The notes under the pieces are model-generated. The model was not told the DNA's origin and ran no database searches. It saw only the letters and a program-made list of their open reading frames with translations. The position numbers were made by a program, and so were the translations under genes. Below, piece after piece: positions 43,905-55,600 of a stretch of 64,000 nt of DNA; position 1 is the stretch's first letter, and each line of letters begins with the position of its first letter. The stretch spans positions 33,125,330 through 33,189,329 of the forward strand of contig CM030706.1 in the NCBI GenBank assembly GCA_017979445.1, given 5' to 3'. This DNA comes from Akebia trifoliata (Eukaryota; Streptophyta; Magnoliopsida; Ranunculales; Lardizabalaceae).

Positions 43905-44937
43905 GAATGAGAATGAGATCTTTATTTTATTTCTGAATTTGGGTTCTGAGACAATTACTATTGTTTGGCTGGAATTATAGTGTTTATTTGATTTACGTGT
44001 TGTTTCTCTTTCTTCGAGTGGTGGGTTGGGGGGAGAGAATGTTCCGGGAAGAAGGAGATGGCTTGCAATTCGGTGATTTTCGCATCAACAGTTGGGTTTC
44101 GGTTGAAGGTTGGATTCGCTTGCCTGATTTGGGTAAATTGGTATTATTATGAGTAATTGTTAATAGAAAATATGGTTTTACATGTCTTTTGATATGGACT
44201 TAATGGAGATCGTTTTCATTGATTATTTGTTTGTTATTATTGTCTGCTTTGGGTTCTGCCTAATCAATTCGTTTATTTATTTTATTTTATTTTTACGTAT
44301 TTGTCGTTTGAGCATTTTTAGTGTTTGAAAGAGTAAGATTTATGTATTGTATATTTCTTGTAGTACTTGCTCTGAAGCGCATGAAGTTAGTTTGCTTTCA
44401 TCCAATTAATTTCGATGTTTGTGTGAAGGGTGTGTCGTTTCTATCATCAAAATTCTACTAAGCTATCATGGTATTTTTATGTGGATCAAATTCTTTTCTA
44501 GCATGATTTTCATCTGAAAGCAATGATATATATATATATATATGTTAGTTTTATAAGGTATTTACATCATTAGATTGAATTTGTACGGGCCAGAAGGCTA
44601 TAATTAAAAGTTTTTCTTGTCTATTATTATAGATAAAGCTGCATGTTATTGCTATCGCCATTATGATAGTTGTCTGCTAGTCTTGATTTATTTTTATGTT
44701 TTTTGAGCAAGAATATGTTTACAGATCTGGTGGGGCTTGAACCACATATGCATTATCCTTATAACGATAAAAGACTTGTACATGAATAATGATATCCATT
44801 GAGAGGTCGGTGTTTAAGGGGTTATCCGTTAAGGGGTGGATCAGATAATTTTTTCCTATATGACATGAACTCTTGACTCTTTCTTTTGTCTTGAGATTGG
44901 GGGACCTTTTCTTGTAACACCCCCCCACCCCCCTCTG
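43905..44937. other. 3' region of the CSD gene and intergenic DNA
   Basis: Probable 3' UTR, then AT-rich DNA with a (TA)n tract at about 44528-44543. The frame at 43961-44152 has no family resemblance. Confidence 0.5.
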
Positions 44938-45245
44938 TTTTTTTTTTTTTTTCCTAATAGGAAGAAATTTTTATTCAGAAGAAAAAAAAGGATGGTCGAG
45001 ATGACAAAACCCAAAACAAGATAGAGAAGAGCTCAAGAAAAAAACAACTCAAAAATCACACGAAGCCCAGTTAGAACCCAATTTTACAAACCCGAACCCA
45101 TCTCCCTGTGAAATCCTCGAAAAACACCCCTTTTGATTCCTCGAACAATTGACTCCAAAGGAAGAGATAAACAAACCATGAATTGAGCACTCCTTAGTTT
45201 CGAAGACTCTCGCATTCCGCTACTTCCAGATGCCCCACAAGCCCG
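44938..45245 (-). mobile_element. L1-type LINE 3' fragment
   Basis: On the minus strand a broken frame reads IWK-stop-RNARVFETKECS, like the IWKWRN.RVF region at the end of plant L1 ORF2. It is followed by about 200 bp of 3' UTR and a poly-A tail (poly-T on + at 44938-44953). Confidence 0.55.
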
Positions 45246-46640
45246 CCCCATCAGTTTTTTCTTCTGTTCTTGTTGACCATGTTTATTGTTTCCTCTCTTT
45301 GAATAAAAATGTTTCCTTTTTTACTTATAGGAGAAGTGTTAATGTTAATAATATTTATGTTAGCGTGGGAGGGCAAAAGAAGTTCCCTCTTCTGTGAACC
45401 ATACAGAACTTCTCAGTCAAACTACAATTTGATCAGATGATGGTGTTATTCTTGATGCAAACAGTATTTATGAGCAAGGAAGCATCAACTAGAACACAAT
45501 ACAAGTGAACTATTTGATTATATACAACCTCAATTAAACTCCAATTTCAATTGTGGAGATAAACCCAGCAGAAACAACAGATCATAGCTTTCCAATCTCC
45601 AAAATGCGATATGTCAAACCTAAACCCAAAACAGTAAGAATGAAACTACTAGTAGAACCTAAAGGGTGATTAAATTATATAAAATAGGATAAAATTTTAA
45701 AAAGAAAATCCAACCATTTAGTAGCCTGAGTTGCAATGTTGTGCGCAACGTGGAAGAAGATTGTGGCCTTTCTCCAGTTGGTAAGTTCCAAAGGATTTAA
45801 AGGGATGTATGAAAACACAGTGGATAAGACAGATGGTAATTCTCACATAGAGATCACCAGAAAGGGGGTTGAACATGGTTGGAGCTCTGGTCATGCACAA
45901 ATGGGTTACAAATACAACCACTAGTACATGAACTGATTATTGGACCTTGGATTGGTCAAGGTCGGACAAAGAGGCATCCTTTGTTATGTTGGACCTTCTC
46001 TTTGATTTGTCTCATGGATAGAGTTGGCTTTGATGGAAAGGAATCCGAGAGTTGATCTCTTAGATTGGATATGTGGGGTTTGTCTACAACATAATTTATA
46101 TAGTTATTCTGTGGATGTTCATAATATTCTTTTTGGCTGGCCAAATGATCTGATTGTTCAGACCATCCCATTACCTTATTTTTTCATTAGGGATTTCTTT
46201 GGATAGGACCCACATACTTTTGGTTGATAAACCTTCTAAATGTGCAACTTGTAAAACATAAGTAAAGAGAATGGCTGCTTCATGAAAAAGTCTTGTTGTC
46301 GCGTTTTCTGAAGATCTCAAGCCCATAGAAGAGAAAACCAGTGAACGTCTCTTGATCTTTTTTGTTCACTAAGGAAGCCATTGGTAGGTGGTTTTCAAAT
46401 TGGTAAGAATTGAGGAAGTTATGTTTTCTTTTTCTTCATTTTGTGTGTAATCGTGCAACCCTTGTTTGCTGAAATCAGTCATAGTTTTGACATTTGAGGC
46501 TAATTTGATACTTTAACATGGCTTTGGGTTATTTTAGTCTCACTTGATGTCTTCGTTTGCCTTGGAGAGTTTCATGGTTCTCTAGGCTATTAATATCCTT
46601 GTTTTTTGAGTTTCTTTGTGATTGGGATTGTGTGTGTGTT
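45246..46640. other. Intergenic, no recognisable gene
   Basis: Contains short open frames at 45736-45924 and 46024-46206 without family resemblance. Given the copia gag relic that follows, it may be the LTR and leader of that element, but no LTR pair was found. Confidence 0.4.
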
Positions 46641-46699
46641 GGTCCATTCTCCTTGTGATTGAGTTATGGACTTCAAATATCTTTCCTCTCTCTACTCTC

Positions 46700-47520
46700 T
46701 AATAATGTGACCCAACCTATCACTAGCATCAAGTTTAATGCTGATAGTTTTTCGACATGGTTTCACTTGTTTCCTCTTTATATTGGAGGTCGATTTAAGT
46801 TGAAATATCTTATTGGGGCTATTCTTAGGCCTCTTAATGGACCTCCTAAATCAGACAAATGGGAGGTTGAGAATTGCACTATTTTTGGATGACTTCTTAA
46901 CTCTATGATCCACAGTTTGCTATCAATTACATTGTCTAATAGACTGTTTATGAGCTTTAGGAATCCCTAACTAAGACCCATGATCTAGCTGAGTACGATA
47001 CTTGCATCTATCAGATAATCTGTGAGATTGCTTGATATTAGTAGGGGGATAGTCTGTTTACAAAATATTTTGGAGCCATTCAGTATCATATCGCTTGATA
47101 ACTTATGAGCCATTTTTTATGCTTTGTCCCAAGGCAACCAAAATTATCAATCATGTGAGGGACATCAATTTTATGCATTTTTAGGAGAACTCCAACCCAA
47201 GTATGAGCAGTTTTGCACCCAAAGCCTTGCAATGAACCCATTTCCTTCTCGTAGAATCTGTTAATGAAACGATATTCAGCCAAAAGCATTGTTGTGTGGT
47301 CTTGTTGTATCCAAGCCCTACCATTCATGAAATATCTGCTATTGCTTCTCTCTCTAGCCTTTTGATACTCATGGTAGGGGAGTGATAGAAATTGGGGCCG
47401 TGGACGTAATGGACCTTTTGGTACCAGATATGACCATCTGTTTTGCACTGTTTGCAACAAACCTGGTCATGATCATGAGCACTGCTGTAAGTTTTGTAAT
47501 TTTTCTCCCCACATGACTCC
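46700..47520 (+). pseudogene. Ty1/copia gag relic
   Basis: SIKFNADSFSTWFHLFPLYI followed by KLKYLIGAI and DKWEVEN is the copia gag N-terminal pattern. Further on, in shifted frames, come ESLTKTHDLAEYDTCIYQI and KYFGAI, then a zinc-knuckle region CTVCNKPGHDHEHC preceded by RNWGRGRNG. Stops and frameshifts are present, and the pol region is missing. Confidence 0.7.
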
Positions 47521-47579
47521 TCCCTCGTCAACCTACATATGCTTTGTTTGTTTTTGCTGTGGGAGGGTGCTGATCGTGC

Positions 47580-48400
47580 AAATTGCGGACATCCAACATG
47601 TTCAGCCTGTTTGGCTCATTGCACTCGTTGTCGGGTGTTGAGAATGTTCGACTAAATTTCTGCCGAATCAGTTGACTATCAACTTGTAATCGAGCCACAA
47701 CAGGGTAGGTTTCCGTGTCCTTTCCAACTTAAGACAAGGGCTTATCTAAAAGAGAAAATTGATTTTCTTACTAACTTAGTAAGTTTCAAAGATTACTAAG
47801 GTCCTTAGGCCCACATTGATTATCACATTGGCATCCAATCCAACACTACGACATTTTCGAATTCATGAAAAAACTCAGATTCAAATAAATAAATAAATGT
47901 TTTGCACCTCATCCAAGGTGTAGAAAATGGGCTACTGAACTTCCAAATTTAAAATTAAAATCCAACAGTGAAAGATAATCTTTTTTATTTTTTTGGAATT
48001 TTTTTCCCAAGTTCTTAAAATTGTATCCTCCACATAACTGTTGCATTGTTCAATGTTTTTGGATGATACATTGTGAGCTAACAACCCTTAGTAAAATTGA
48101 AGTCTTACTAAGTTAGTCATGCTAGTCTCACTCATGAAAAAAGACTTAAGTTTTGGCCTATTCCTCTCAAAAATATTTATTTTAAATATATATTTTATTT
48201 GTCTAATTTTAGAAGCAAAAACTTCAACTAAACAACTTAATTTCAAGAAACTCTTATGGATGGTTTTTAGCATAACTTTAAAACAAGTTAACTTCAAATA
48301 CGACTTGACTTGTTACAATTCTGGACAATAAATTAAGATAATCTTGATTGAAGCATTCTCAAAATATGGGACAACAACTATTATCTTGTAAAGTTATTGA
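47580..48400. other. Intergenic, nothing recognised
   Basis: AT-rich sequence with no coding motif or clear repeat structure. Confidence 0.4.
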
Positions 48401-48404
48401 GTGT

Positions 48405-48725
48405 GTTGTCTTGGAAAGTACTGTGATTCATATTAATAGAAGGTCTCACTTTTGTGTACCGCACAAGGTCTACAACAATATGATATTATTTACTTTGAAT
48501 CGAATTTCGTATGACTTTAAAACGTGTTGTATTATGTAGGGTCTAGTTTGTTCTTATAGCCTAGGTTCTAAACGTTCACTTGTTCAAAATGAGACTAATC
48601 ACACTCTTCTCTACTATTTCACCTTACAATATAACGATTTCATTTCAACCCCTAGGTCTCTACAACCCTTTCCATGTCTAATCAATGGTGCATTGGTGAG
48701 GGTGTGACAACCTCCCCACCAATTA
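48405..48725 (+). repeat. LTR-like dispersed repeat, fuller copy
   Basis: Contains CACAAGGTCTACAACAATATGATATTATTTAC, CTTTAAAACGTGTTGTATTATGTAGG, TTCTTATAGCC, and the end ACAACCCTTTCCATGTC...GAGGGTGTGACA. The same ordered phrases appear split between 48748-48842 and 50640-50825. Confidence 0.45.
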
Positions 48726-48747
48726 GGAAAATTCATCCTCAACTCTA

Positions 48748-48842
48748 TACCATTTGTAATACCCTAAGCCCACAATATTATAATATTGTTCGCTTTAGAC
48801 TGAAGCTTGCACAGCTTTAAAATGCATTGTACAATGTCGTAG
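48748..48842 (+). repeat. Left half of a second copy of the LTR-like repeat
   Basis: CCCACAATATTATAATATTGTTCGCTTTAG then CTTTAAAATGCATTGTACAATGTCGTAGG matches the first part of the copy at 48405-48725 and stops abruptly. Confidence 0.4.
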
Positions 48843-49632
48843 GACTACAACTTGGATAGGTCTACCCAAGTGGTAGAACCCCCAACCCAAGCTCAACTCA
48901 AATTGACCATTGGTTGGGACTTCCTAACCCAAGCTTGATCTTCAAAAATCAAGTTGAGCTAGGGTTAGCCCGAGTTACATAATTTTGGGAGGGTTGGGCT
49001 TATTGAATAACACTAATTTCATTTTGATCAGTGTGGGAGTCAAAAACTTGCATACATTGTCCATCGTCCATGTGCCATCTTTTGTGTCATCCTCTTCTCA
49101 TGAAACTACTCGCTCAATATCGAAGTGAAATTCTTCGAAGAATATTAAAAAGATATTCTTCAAATAATTATAAGTGTATTTGGAGAATTTAAGAAATTGT
49201 GCTTACAAATTCCAAAAGGCTTTGGAAGACACCATGTTGTAAATTTATAAATAGACATCTTATCCTTAAAGGAGGGGGAGAAAGGGTAATGATTTGTAGT
49301 ATAGGGGACAACCAATAGTGGAGGGGATTTATTGTATTGTCTTCATGGATTTTTATAGTGAAATGACTTTATGAACCCATGGACGTACCTAACAATTTTT
49401 GGGGAACCTTGTCAAGAAATCATCGTCTCATATTCTTTTCTTTCTTGATTATTCTTGTGTCCAATTTTATTTTTTTGTAATGCATTGTACAAGGTATCAA
49501 CGACAACCCGAAAAATGCACTTACAATCAATAATTAAATTTTATATCTAAATACATTCAACATCAAAAATAAAATCACATACAACCACCAAATCCATCAT
49601 TGAGAGAATATTTAAACAAACCATACTAAACA
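48843..49632. other. Intergenic repeat debris
   Basis: Contains CCCAAGCTCAACTC and CCCAACCCAAGCTTGATC phrases echoed at 50490-50600, suggesting that 48843-50639 was inserted as a block into the LTR-like repeat. No gene. Confidence 0.35.
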
Positions 49633-50261
49633 TGTTGAGTTTAGTCACACATCGGACACTCATTGTCTTGTCTCTCTCCTTATAAGTTGTTGGGCCTCTC
49701 CACTCATTGCCAATTAGTTTTGAGTTGGGTCCTCAAACTTATCATAGTATCAGAGCGCTAGGTTCTTATAAGTCATGGGTTCAAATCTTTTCACCCTTAT
49801 GTGCGAGGGAGAGCGTTGAGTGTATATTTTCCTCTACGCTCAGGTGTGTCATATCCCAACCAAGTCCTGTGACCCTCTTAGATTCATTGCTCTCCCCTTC
49901 TCCTACAGATCGATTTTTTGGAGTAGTTGATTGGTTAACATGGTATCTGTTGAGTTTAGTCTCACATCGGACACAAATTGCCTTGTCTCTCTCCTTATAA
50001 GCTCCTAGGCCTCTCCACTCATTGCCCATTGGTTTTGATTTGGACCCCTAAATTTAACATGGTATTAGAGTGAGATTTTCTCTCCTCCACATCACCCAAA
50101 TCATATCTCCACGTGCTTCGGCCAAGTCTAGCCCACGCATGCAAGGGGGTGTTAAGTTTAATCCCACATCAGACACAAATTGCATTGTTTCTCTCTTTTT
50201 AAGCTCATGGGCCTCTCCACTCATTGCAAATAGGCTTTGAGTTGGACCCTCAAATTTATCA
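49633..50261 (+). mobile_element. TRIM-type array: three 112-bp LTRs
   Basis: LTRs at 49633-49744, 49948-50059 and 50150-50261 all start TGTTRAGTTTA, share CACATCGGACAC-like and GGGCCTCTCCACTCATTGC phrases, and are the same length. PBS-like TAGTATCAGAGC and TGGTATTAGAG follow the first and second LTR. A purine tract GCAAGGGGG precedes the third. The internal regions are only 203 and 90 bp. This is the layout of terminal-repeat retrotransposons in miniature, joined as LTR-internal-LTR-internal-LTR. Confidence 0.8.
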
Positions 50262-50385
50262 ACCAACTACCCCAAAAGACCAATCTATTGGAAAAGGGGA
50301 GAACAATGAATATAAGAAGGTCACAAGGCTTGACAAGGCAATGACACACTCGAAAGTGGAGGAAAATATACACTCAACAATACCA
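50260..50385 (-). repeat. Inverted copy of the first TRIM internal region
   Basis: Directly after the third LTR, about 125 bp mirror 49815-49939: CAACTACCCCAAAAGACC against the complement of TTTTTTGGAGTAGTTG, and GAGGAAAATATACACTCAAC against GTTGAGTGTATATTTTCCTC. Confidence 0.75.
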
Positions 50386-50639
50386 GAACCCACATTAATA
50401 ATATATAATTGTCTTCAAGCCATAATAATAAGGTGGAATAAAAAATAATTAATATAAATTTTTTTATATATTAGTATATTGGCATCGAGTTGAGTTAGGT
50501 TGCCCGGTCCCTCAACCCGAATAGAGTTCATGTTGAGATATTCTAACCCAGACTCAATTCATCTTCTACATTACTTGACCCAGGCTCACCCATCAATCAG
50601 ATCTAGTTTGGGCCAGAACCCCCCCCCCCCCCAAGTTAC

Positions 50640-50825
50640 AACCGTACCATGTAGGATATAGTATGTCTTCATAGCCCATGTTTTGAACATTCTCATATTC
50701 GATGTGGGACTCGTTGCACTCCTCTTTGTCATTCCATTCCACAATGTGATGGATCCATTTTGACCCCTCGATCATCGCAACCCTTTCCACTTCCAGAGCA
50801 CATTGACGAGATTGTGACATTCTAT
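50640..50825 (+). repeat. Right half of the LTR-like repeat
   Basis: ACCATGTAGGATATAG...TTCATAGCCCATGTTTTGAACATTC through CAACCCTTTCCACTTCC...GAGATTGTGACA matches the second part of 48405-48725. A run of 14 C lies just left of it (about 50620-50633). Confidence 0.4.
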
Positions 50826-50919
50826 GATTTCATTAAGTCTTTGTGTGGTAAATATATACATAGGATAAAAGGAAAAATGGTTTGCATGACTTTGTATTGA
50901 GCTTGTAGAAAGGTTCTCT

Positions 50920-51960
50920 CTAATTTGGGGTCATCATCATCATCATTGAAGATTTATTCCAAAGACTTGGGGTCATAAACAAACCATGTTATTCCATTCA
51001 ATTTTATATATAGTCATGTCTTTTGTTATTAAAAGTAAGTTTATATCATTTTCAGTATCCTGATCCACATTGGGCACTTTTTATTAGAATCTTGTTTTTA
51101 ATGAGATTGGTAACTTGTTGCAGGCAAGACTTGAACCCAATATTGTGGAATCATCAATGTAGACTTTACCAACTAAGTTAGTTGGCACCTACTCGTTCTT
51201 TAGGATCTTCCTCTCATTCTTTTAGAATCTTTAACTTGTATGTTCCTTCTAAGGTTATATCGACCTCCTTTGAATGTACTCAAACCATTTCAATATTTCC
51301 TGCTCTTTCCACATATTAATCTCAAAACCATTAAATTAACATGACATTTTTAGATCGTCCAACATTCATCTTCATAAAGTATAATTAGTCTTAGTAATGT
51401 CATATAGAATTTTTCTTTTAATTTGATTGGTATAAATCGGTAGCATGGCACTCTAAAACCATACCTCCACTTTAACCATTCAACTTTGATTCAATGAGCA
51501 ACATCTTCCTCAATCTATCCATCTTTATGTATAATAAATCCAAAAATAACAAAATTGGTTACGAAAATGATTATCTACAAATAACATGCATCAATGTATG
51601 TGGTATTGAATATGAACAATTACTTCATCTATAAGTAGTAGAAGCAAATAGGGCTCCAAGTCAATTTTTTATGTAAATCAATTGTACTTGGAAACTCATT
51701 TGTCTCTTCTACATTTACTCCCAAATTAGTCACAAACATTTCATACACATCTTTAATTATGTCTATATATCAATTAAGAACTCTTTTCTTTACTAATAGC
51801 CTTCAAATTAAATTACTGTTCTGGTACATCATATGCTTTATCTCTATCAATATAAATTATAAGAGATGTTTCGCTTTTCTCTATACTTCTCTATCATTTG
51901 TTTAAATGGATAAATATGCCAATGATTTATTCATCCGACATAAAATCAAATTGATTCATC
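50920..51960 (-). mobile_element. RTE-type LINE remnant
   Basis: On the minus strand, near 51825-51900, a frame reads MIEKYREKRN then YIDRDKAYD, matching the RTE RT motif F/YIDLEKAYDRVP in degenerate form. Near 51460-51560 it reads LGFIIHKDGEIEED-like and IKA/WLKWRYG, the RTE C-terminal signature. The 3' end is at the left with a (GAT)n tail (about 50935-50947). Several stops; not functional. Confidence 0.65.
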
Positions 51961-52112
51961 ATATGCATTTTTTTTAACTTCGTTAAATCACACTTGTGCA
52001 AGTTATTAAAAGAATTCAAAAAATTTATTTTGAAGATTTTATTTTTAAGATGCTTTGTAAGAATTTACATTTTTATTTTTTCTTATTGTTTAGATCAGAT
52101 TTCTTGTCTTTG

Positions 52113-52366
52113 TTTTTTTTTTTTTTTTTTTGATAACCAGGTATCCCTATAGACAACGGACCAACCTGTATTTGAGTTTTGCCTAATCCATAAACCATGG
52201 TCTTGTCCAAGGATCAGTCCCGGGGCACGTGCAACGTTCCCACATCACATGCACTAGATAAGTGAGGGTGTGCCTTCACAAGTGCCCTTAAAGAATTTAT
52301 TAAACTCATGACCTATGGGCATTAACCACTTATCAGTCCAAAATTACCATTGAGCCAACCCCTTGG
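52113..52366 (-). mobile_element. tRNA-derived SINE with poly-A tail
   Basis: On the minus strand it starts GGGGTTGGCTCAATGGTAAT (A box TGGCTCAATGG). It has a B-box-like GGTCATGAGTTTAAT about 45 bp later and a unique body with GTGCCCCGGGACTGATCC, and ends in a poly-A tail (19 T on + at 52113-52131). Length about 250 bp. Flanking duplication not resolved. Confidence 0.6.
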
Positions 52367-53106
52367 GGTTATGCCCTTTTTGGTCTTCTCCTTTAGCTTA
52401 GATGATATTACACTCATCTAAAAAAAGGGGTTGAGATATGATCAATCATAAAAAAAAAAAAAACATGAAATCCTAATCATTAAAACATAATATCTAATAT
52501 TAGATGAGATTTACACTAGGGACATGTAATGTACCCTCGGGATACATATTTTATCTTGATTGTTAGATTTCGTATTTTTTCACGAGTCCCTTGAAGTTGA
52601 TCCAAAAAAACTTATACGTTTATTCAAGATATATACTATCGAATCATGATCTTATAAGATCTGAAAACCTTGACCAATATCCTAGATTATATGATTAAAT
52701 GACATATCAATCAATCGACGGTAATGTAGTATCAGGCCCACTCTTGATCATTTCAAACCAGAATTATTTTCTCGTGATTTGGACCCAAAAAAAGGATGTG
52801 AGGAATCTCAAAAACTACAGATATGTTCAGTTTCCATGAACTAGTGTCCCCCACTTTCCTGGTACCATCATTTTCAGAAAAGGACAGTATTGAACGCAAA
52901 TTATATTATAGCTTTCCCCATCACTTCCCGACAATCATCACAGATAACCACACAATAATATGCTCTATTTTTCACTAAAAAATGCTTTTTAAAGTCTCTA
53001 AATAGTTTTAATTTAATTATTAAGAAGAAAGTTCGTTTCATGGGTTTTTAATATTCCCGCCAAAATAATTACCTGGGAAAAATTAAAAATATATGTATAT
53101 CACTCT
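52367..53106. other. Intergenic, nothing recognised
   Basis: AT-rich with no coding motif; a few short T and A runs. Confidence 0.4.
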
Positions 53107-53115
53107 TATTATTAA

Positions 53116-53467
53116 GGGTAAATTACACTTTGCCCCCCCCCCCCCCCTGTGGTTTGGCATAATTTCTTGTTGACCCCCTAACATTTTGACAATTGCACTT
53201 ACCTTCCCTTTCATATACTGTGTTAAAATTGAGATGTTATTTTACTATTTTATACTCTCATTTTATCTTTGTTTTATTAAAAAATGAAATTTTAAAATTA
53301 TAAAAATATCGATGGCTAAGCATTCATAAGTAAATTCATTTTTCACTGAGGTATTTTTGTTTATAAAAAAGAATAATATTTTAAAAAGGGTAAAATGGTC
53401 TTTATAAAATGTAGGGGGTCGAAATTGAATTTTGTCAAATCATAGGGGGTGAAAGTGTAATTTACCC
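53116..53467. mobile_element. Mutator-type MITE with 9-bp duplication TATTATTAA
   Basis: 352 bp, starting GGGTAAATTACACTTTG and ending AAAGTGTAATTTACCC, with TATTATTAA on both sides (53107-53115 and 53468-53476). A run of about 14 C lies at 53135-53148. No coding capacity. Confidence 0.88.
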
Positions 53468-53885
53468 TATTATTAAGGCATAAATTGGGTTGGTCTTGAT
53501 GCAAAATCGAAGTGATCCGAAAATTAAATTTGGTGGGTTTGGATCTTTAGAGTAATATGATCCAAGTTAGATTTGGATTCAAGGTCGTATTTTTATCTGG
53601 ATCTTAACATGGATATACTTAAATTCAACTAGACTCATTTTATTATCATAAAGTTATAAATTATTTATGTATAATTTTGACTTACCCCTCTGTTTTTTTT
53701 TTTTCAAATAAGAGGTACTTCATGGGCTTTCAAGCTGATGACACAACCCTTGACCATGTCTTCTACGAGAGACAAACAAAGAATGGTTGGAATTCATCTT
53801 CAACTTCTTGCCAAAACCCGTAATTATTTTCGGGAAATATAATTCCCTTTCAACCTCGATTAATTATTTTTTTTTTTTCTTTTAT

Positions 53886-54016
53886 TGTGTAAAAAACTAA
53901 TATAACATTTTCTTTTCACTAAAAGACAAAATGAAGAGGATTATTATTGAAAAAAAAAAAAAAGTGTTAGACAATGCTAATATCCCCACGAAGTATTGGA
54001 TGTTAGCTTTCCCCAA
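53886..54016. mobile_element. Partial copy of the 5131-5478 MITE
   Basis: Matches the right third of that element: ACTAATATA, TTTTCACTAAAAGACAAAAT, and the end AATGCTAATATCCCCACGAA...TTGGATGTTAGCTTTCCCC. The left part is missing. Confidence 0.65.
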
Positions 54017-54142
54017 TATATATATTGATATGCTATTGGATTGGATTCCAAATCTTTGATCCAAACCCTAAGTTATATGATTGTGTTTGAGTGATTTATG
54101 GTATGATTCAATCCATTAATGGTTTAAAGTGAGAGGATAAGT

Positions 54143-54767
54143 AGGAAAATTACTTAAAGGACCTTCGTAGAAGGGTTTCTTTCTAAATAATCCCTAAGTT
54201 TTGCATGGTAGTTTGATGGGACATTTAGTAAAAAAAATTTCTTTCTTAGTGATCCCTCGTCGAATTCGCAATTTTTACTATCAAACTCAATGCTTTTTTA
54301 TTTAGTGTTGAGTTAACAATTTTTATTGTCAAACTCACCACTTTTTATTGGTACAATTTTCAAGTTTTCTGAACTAAAATACATGGAAAGTTTGACTAAA
54401 AACTTGAGATAGCAACTTGTTTAAATGATTTCAATCCAAAAGAATCATTCTTGATCAATTTTCATCCAAAAACTATGGGAAAAAAAGTGAAAAAAAAAAA
54501 CCCTTAGAAATAGTTTCTTCTTCTTTCTTAAATCCTTTATGACAAAATGGAGTCTCCAAAACTCAATTAAGATGTCAAAAATCCAATTTTTGGATAAAAA
54601 CGATGAGTTCTAACAATTAAAACATTCAATCATGAGAAATGTAAGAGAGGAGGTCCAAGGACCATTAGAAAGAAAAAGTTTACTAAATGTCCTACCAAGT
54701 AACCGTTGAAACTTAGGGACTATTTAGAAAGAGACCTTTCCGTAAGGGTCCTTTAAGTAATTTTTCC
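54143..54767. mobile_element. Long-TIR MITE, copy 1
   Basis: Starts GGAAAATTACTTAAAGGACC and ends in its complement TCCTTTAAGTAATTTTTCC, with terminal inverted repeats of about 100 bp (TAAATAATCCCTAAGTTT against AACTTAGGGACTATTTA). No coding capacity and no clear flanking duplication. Same family as 56750-57489. Confidence 0.75.
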
Positions 54768-55189
54768 CAAAATAAATTCTACATTAAACCGTATTTATTG
54801 CAATATTTAGCCTTTTAAACCGTTCAAAATTATTCAAATAGAAATTTGAAAATCAAAAGCCAAAAGTAAATAAATAATTATCATTAAGAGAATCTAATTA
54901 AAGCTGCTTACTTTGCCTTAAACTATCTTCGGCAAAGAGAATCAAATCAGGCTTTAATTTTCTCGTACTAGTGGTGTATACATATTGTACTAAGCACAAA
55001 CCATCTAGATGATGTGCCAACCTTCTGAAGGGGGGATTCAATGGATCTTAACCGTCCGATCATGAGATAAAACTTCTGGACCCGCCTATCCGTCGATTCT
55101 GAGAAGGTTTGAAAAAAGGATTATATTTCACTGATTTTGATTATTTTTTACTACTCTTTATAGCTTTAAATTTGACAAAGATCATCAAG

Positions 55190-55350
55190 AACATCTTTCA
55201 ACTTAGACAAATGATTTGGATTTAAAGAAAAGGAAGGTGGTTTATGACTTCATTTACTTAGAAAAAATATATGACAAAGTAACTTATAAGTAAAAATATG
55301 CACTCCATCAGATTTGTATATTTACCGTCTCGAGATTTGTATTAGATCAA
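55190..55350 (+). mobile_element. Short RTE-like LINE fragment
   Basis: Around 55240 a frame reads VVYDFIYLEKIYDKV, similar to the RTE RT motif VFIDLEKAYDRV, then decays. Confidence 0.35.
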
Positions 55351-55514
55351 CCAAGATGAAATCCCACGAAAAAGGGTATGAAAATGCAAGAACTGTGGTA
55401 ATGCGACGGTATCATTCAATCCTATTTGTGGAAATGGTTTTGAGACAACTATCATAATAATTCGGAAAATGATGGACTACTTGCGTTGGGCATTGAGTTA
55501 GACCGTCCAACCAT

Positions 55515-55600
55515 TGATTTTAACTTGTATCTTGCAAAAAATGGTTATCTGTGCACTACCACATCAATTCAATGTTGAACGTAGTGTCCAAGACAGGCAA
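55515..55600. mobile_element. Half of a foldback element (copy I)
   Basis: TTGTATCTTGCAAAAAATGG...CTACCACATCAATTCAATG...GTAGTGTCCAAGACAG matches the right arm of the element at 29870-30032; the left arm is absent. Confidence 0.4.

Noticed and set aside
43423..43980. Val-rich and Thr-rich ORFs overlapping the CSD gene
   Set aside because: Shadow frames of the GGT-rich Gly repeats.
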